Below, one piece after another: positions 63,478 to 64,000 of a stretch of 64,000 nt of DNA. A program made the translations under genes and the position numbers. The stretch comes from Bacteroidales bacterium. Lineage in GTDB: Bacteria; Bacteroidota; Bacteroidia; Bacteroidales; VadinHA17. Under the pieces are notes generated by a model. That model made no database searches, had not been told where the DNA came from, and saw nothing but the letters and a program-made list of their open reading frames with translations. How positions within the stretch are numbered: the first letter of the stretch is position 1; every line of letters begins with the position of its first letter. The stretch lies in assembly GCA_003141895.1 (NCBI GenBank), contig PLNT01000011.1, forward strand, positions 47,112 to 111,111, read 5' to 3'.

Positions 63478-63699
63478 GATTGCTTCGTCGCGTTGCTCCT
63501 CGCAATGACCCGTCGTTCTATAATGTTCCTGTCTTGATACCAAAACAAATTTAAATAGTTTGGTCCGTCATTGCGAGAAACGAAGTGACGAAGCAATCCC
63601 CCAATGACCCGTTGTTTTATAATGTACTGTCCTGATCCCAAAGTAAATTTAAATGGTTTGGTCCGTCATTGCAGGAACGAAGTGACGAAGCAATCCCCG
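63478..63699. repeat. family B repeats with a ~99-base tandem duplication
   Basis: An inverted copy (GATTGCTTCGTCGCGTTGCT...) is at 63478-63508. Two tandem units follow at about 63503-63601 and 63602-63699. Each runs from AATGACCCGT through AAATTTAAAT and TTTGGTCCGTCATTGC to GACGAAGCAATCCCC. The units differ at several positions, so the duplication is not recent. Confidence 0.8.
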
Positions 63700-63732
63700 T
63701 TGCACCTTTACGTCATTATACCTTTACGCCTT

Positions 63733-64000
63733 TTAGTATCTTGTTCTTCTCGAATTATCGCTCCGTGAACTATTCTTCTTAACCTTATTACAGTCGAGTT
63801 CCATGTTAAAATTCGACGGGACTTCAAATTCATCGGTTTGCATGCTGCTGAATTGTGGATCAGCATATACTTTTGTGAGAAAGTGGCCCATTATCGGAAG
63901 TGCCATATTTGCTCCCGATCCTTCTCCCAATGCTTCAAAATGAATAGCCTGATCTTCCCAACCGCTCCAGACTCCGCCCACAAGGTGAGGAGTTACAGCC
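63733..64000 (-). CDS. class A penicillin-binding protein, C-terminal end (partial)
   Basis: The frame is open to the end of the window and about 88 residues are visible. AVTPHLVGGVWSGWEDQAIH, then GSGANMALPIMGHFLTKVYAD, is the characteristic end of the transpeptidase domain of PBP1A-type enzymes in Bacteroidota. A polar tail ends NSSRSDNSRRTRY. The preceding glycosyltransferase and transpeptidase domains lie off the right end. These bifunctional enzymes polymerise and cross-link peptidoglycan. Identity is good from the tail alone, but the active site cannot be inspected. Confidence 0.82.
   Translation of the reverse strand, partial: AVTPHLVGGVWSGWEDQAIHFEALGEGSGANMALPIMGHFLTKVYADPQFSSMQTDEFEVPSNFNMELDCNKVKKNSSRSDNSRRTRY

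Overview
The window reads as chromosomal DNA of a member of the Bacteroidota, probably Bacteroidales-like. Evidence: type IX secretion and gliding genes (gldH, porW/sprE-like, porX), a large Oar-type TonB-dependent receptor with an N-terminal carboxypeptidase-regulatory domain, a DUF4270 lipoprotein, FISUMP domains, low G+C, and several promoters of the Bacteroidota type (TTTG, 19-23 bases, TAnnTTTG). No rRNA, tRNA, CRISPR array or intact insertion sequence was seen. The species cannot be named from the sequence.

Layout. 1-2772: right edge of a biosynthetic cluster (reductase end, B12-binding radical SAM protein, UbiG-like methyltransferase). 2850-5768 (minus): gltX-tatD-tcdA operon. 5897-8294: threonine-to-glycine pathway, tdh and kbl, separated by an inverted-repeat element. 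8470-9357: FkbM-type methyltransferase. 9390-12020 (minus): B12-dependent ribonucleotide reductase. 12363-15671 (minus): TonB receptor with a clear terminator. 15827-17101 (minus): Kdo transferase. 17322-18926: NarL-type two-component pair. 19124-19935: YraN and a YjbR/MmcQ-like protein.

19936-22684 is the most irregular part. A STAS-ATPase-STAS-like protein is bracketed by two 44-base direct repeats that look like insertion-sequence ends. Beyond them lie a small truncated HTH protein and a detached second copy of the last 35 codons of the yjbR gene. I read this as an old insertion or recombination scar. 22685-25392 (minus) carries a beta-barrel protein, a LuxE-like acyl-protein synthetase and a lipoprotein. 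25658-30680 is a three-gene secreted operon: a beta-sandwich/membrane protein, a caspase-family peptidase with His227 and Cys277, and a 1025-residue lipoprotein with six FnIII-like repeats and two FISUMP domains. It is the best candidate here for a poorly described system.

30959-44386 is mostly housekeeping: pgk (minus), holB, ricT, gldH, trmB, an alkyltransferase-like protein, mrp, nfu, porW, porX, tsaE and ald. 44499-48735 has LD-carboxypeptidase, metG and an HU/SPOR protein. 49093-55181 is a tight six-gene sugar-nucleotide operon. Its first four genes match the wbpE/D/B/A route to a UDP-2,3-diacetamido-uronic acid, and galE and rfbB follow. 55210-59294 (minus) holds a glycogen-synthase-like N domain, DUF4270 and glmS. 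59482-61781 has panC, panD and a UPF0104 flippase-like protein. radA follows, and the window ends in the C-terminus of a class A penicillin-binding protein.

Intergenic spaces hold at least three families of palindromic repeats: C/G-tract elements, GTCATTGCGAGG-type elements, and a nested hairpin element at 36496-36653 with a perfect 23-bp-arm palindrome.
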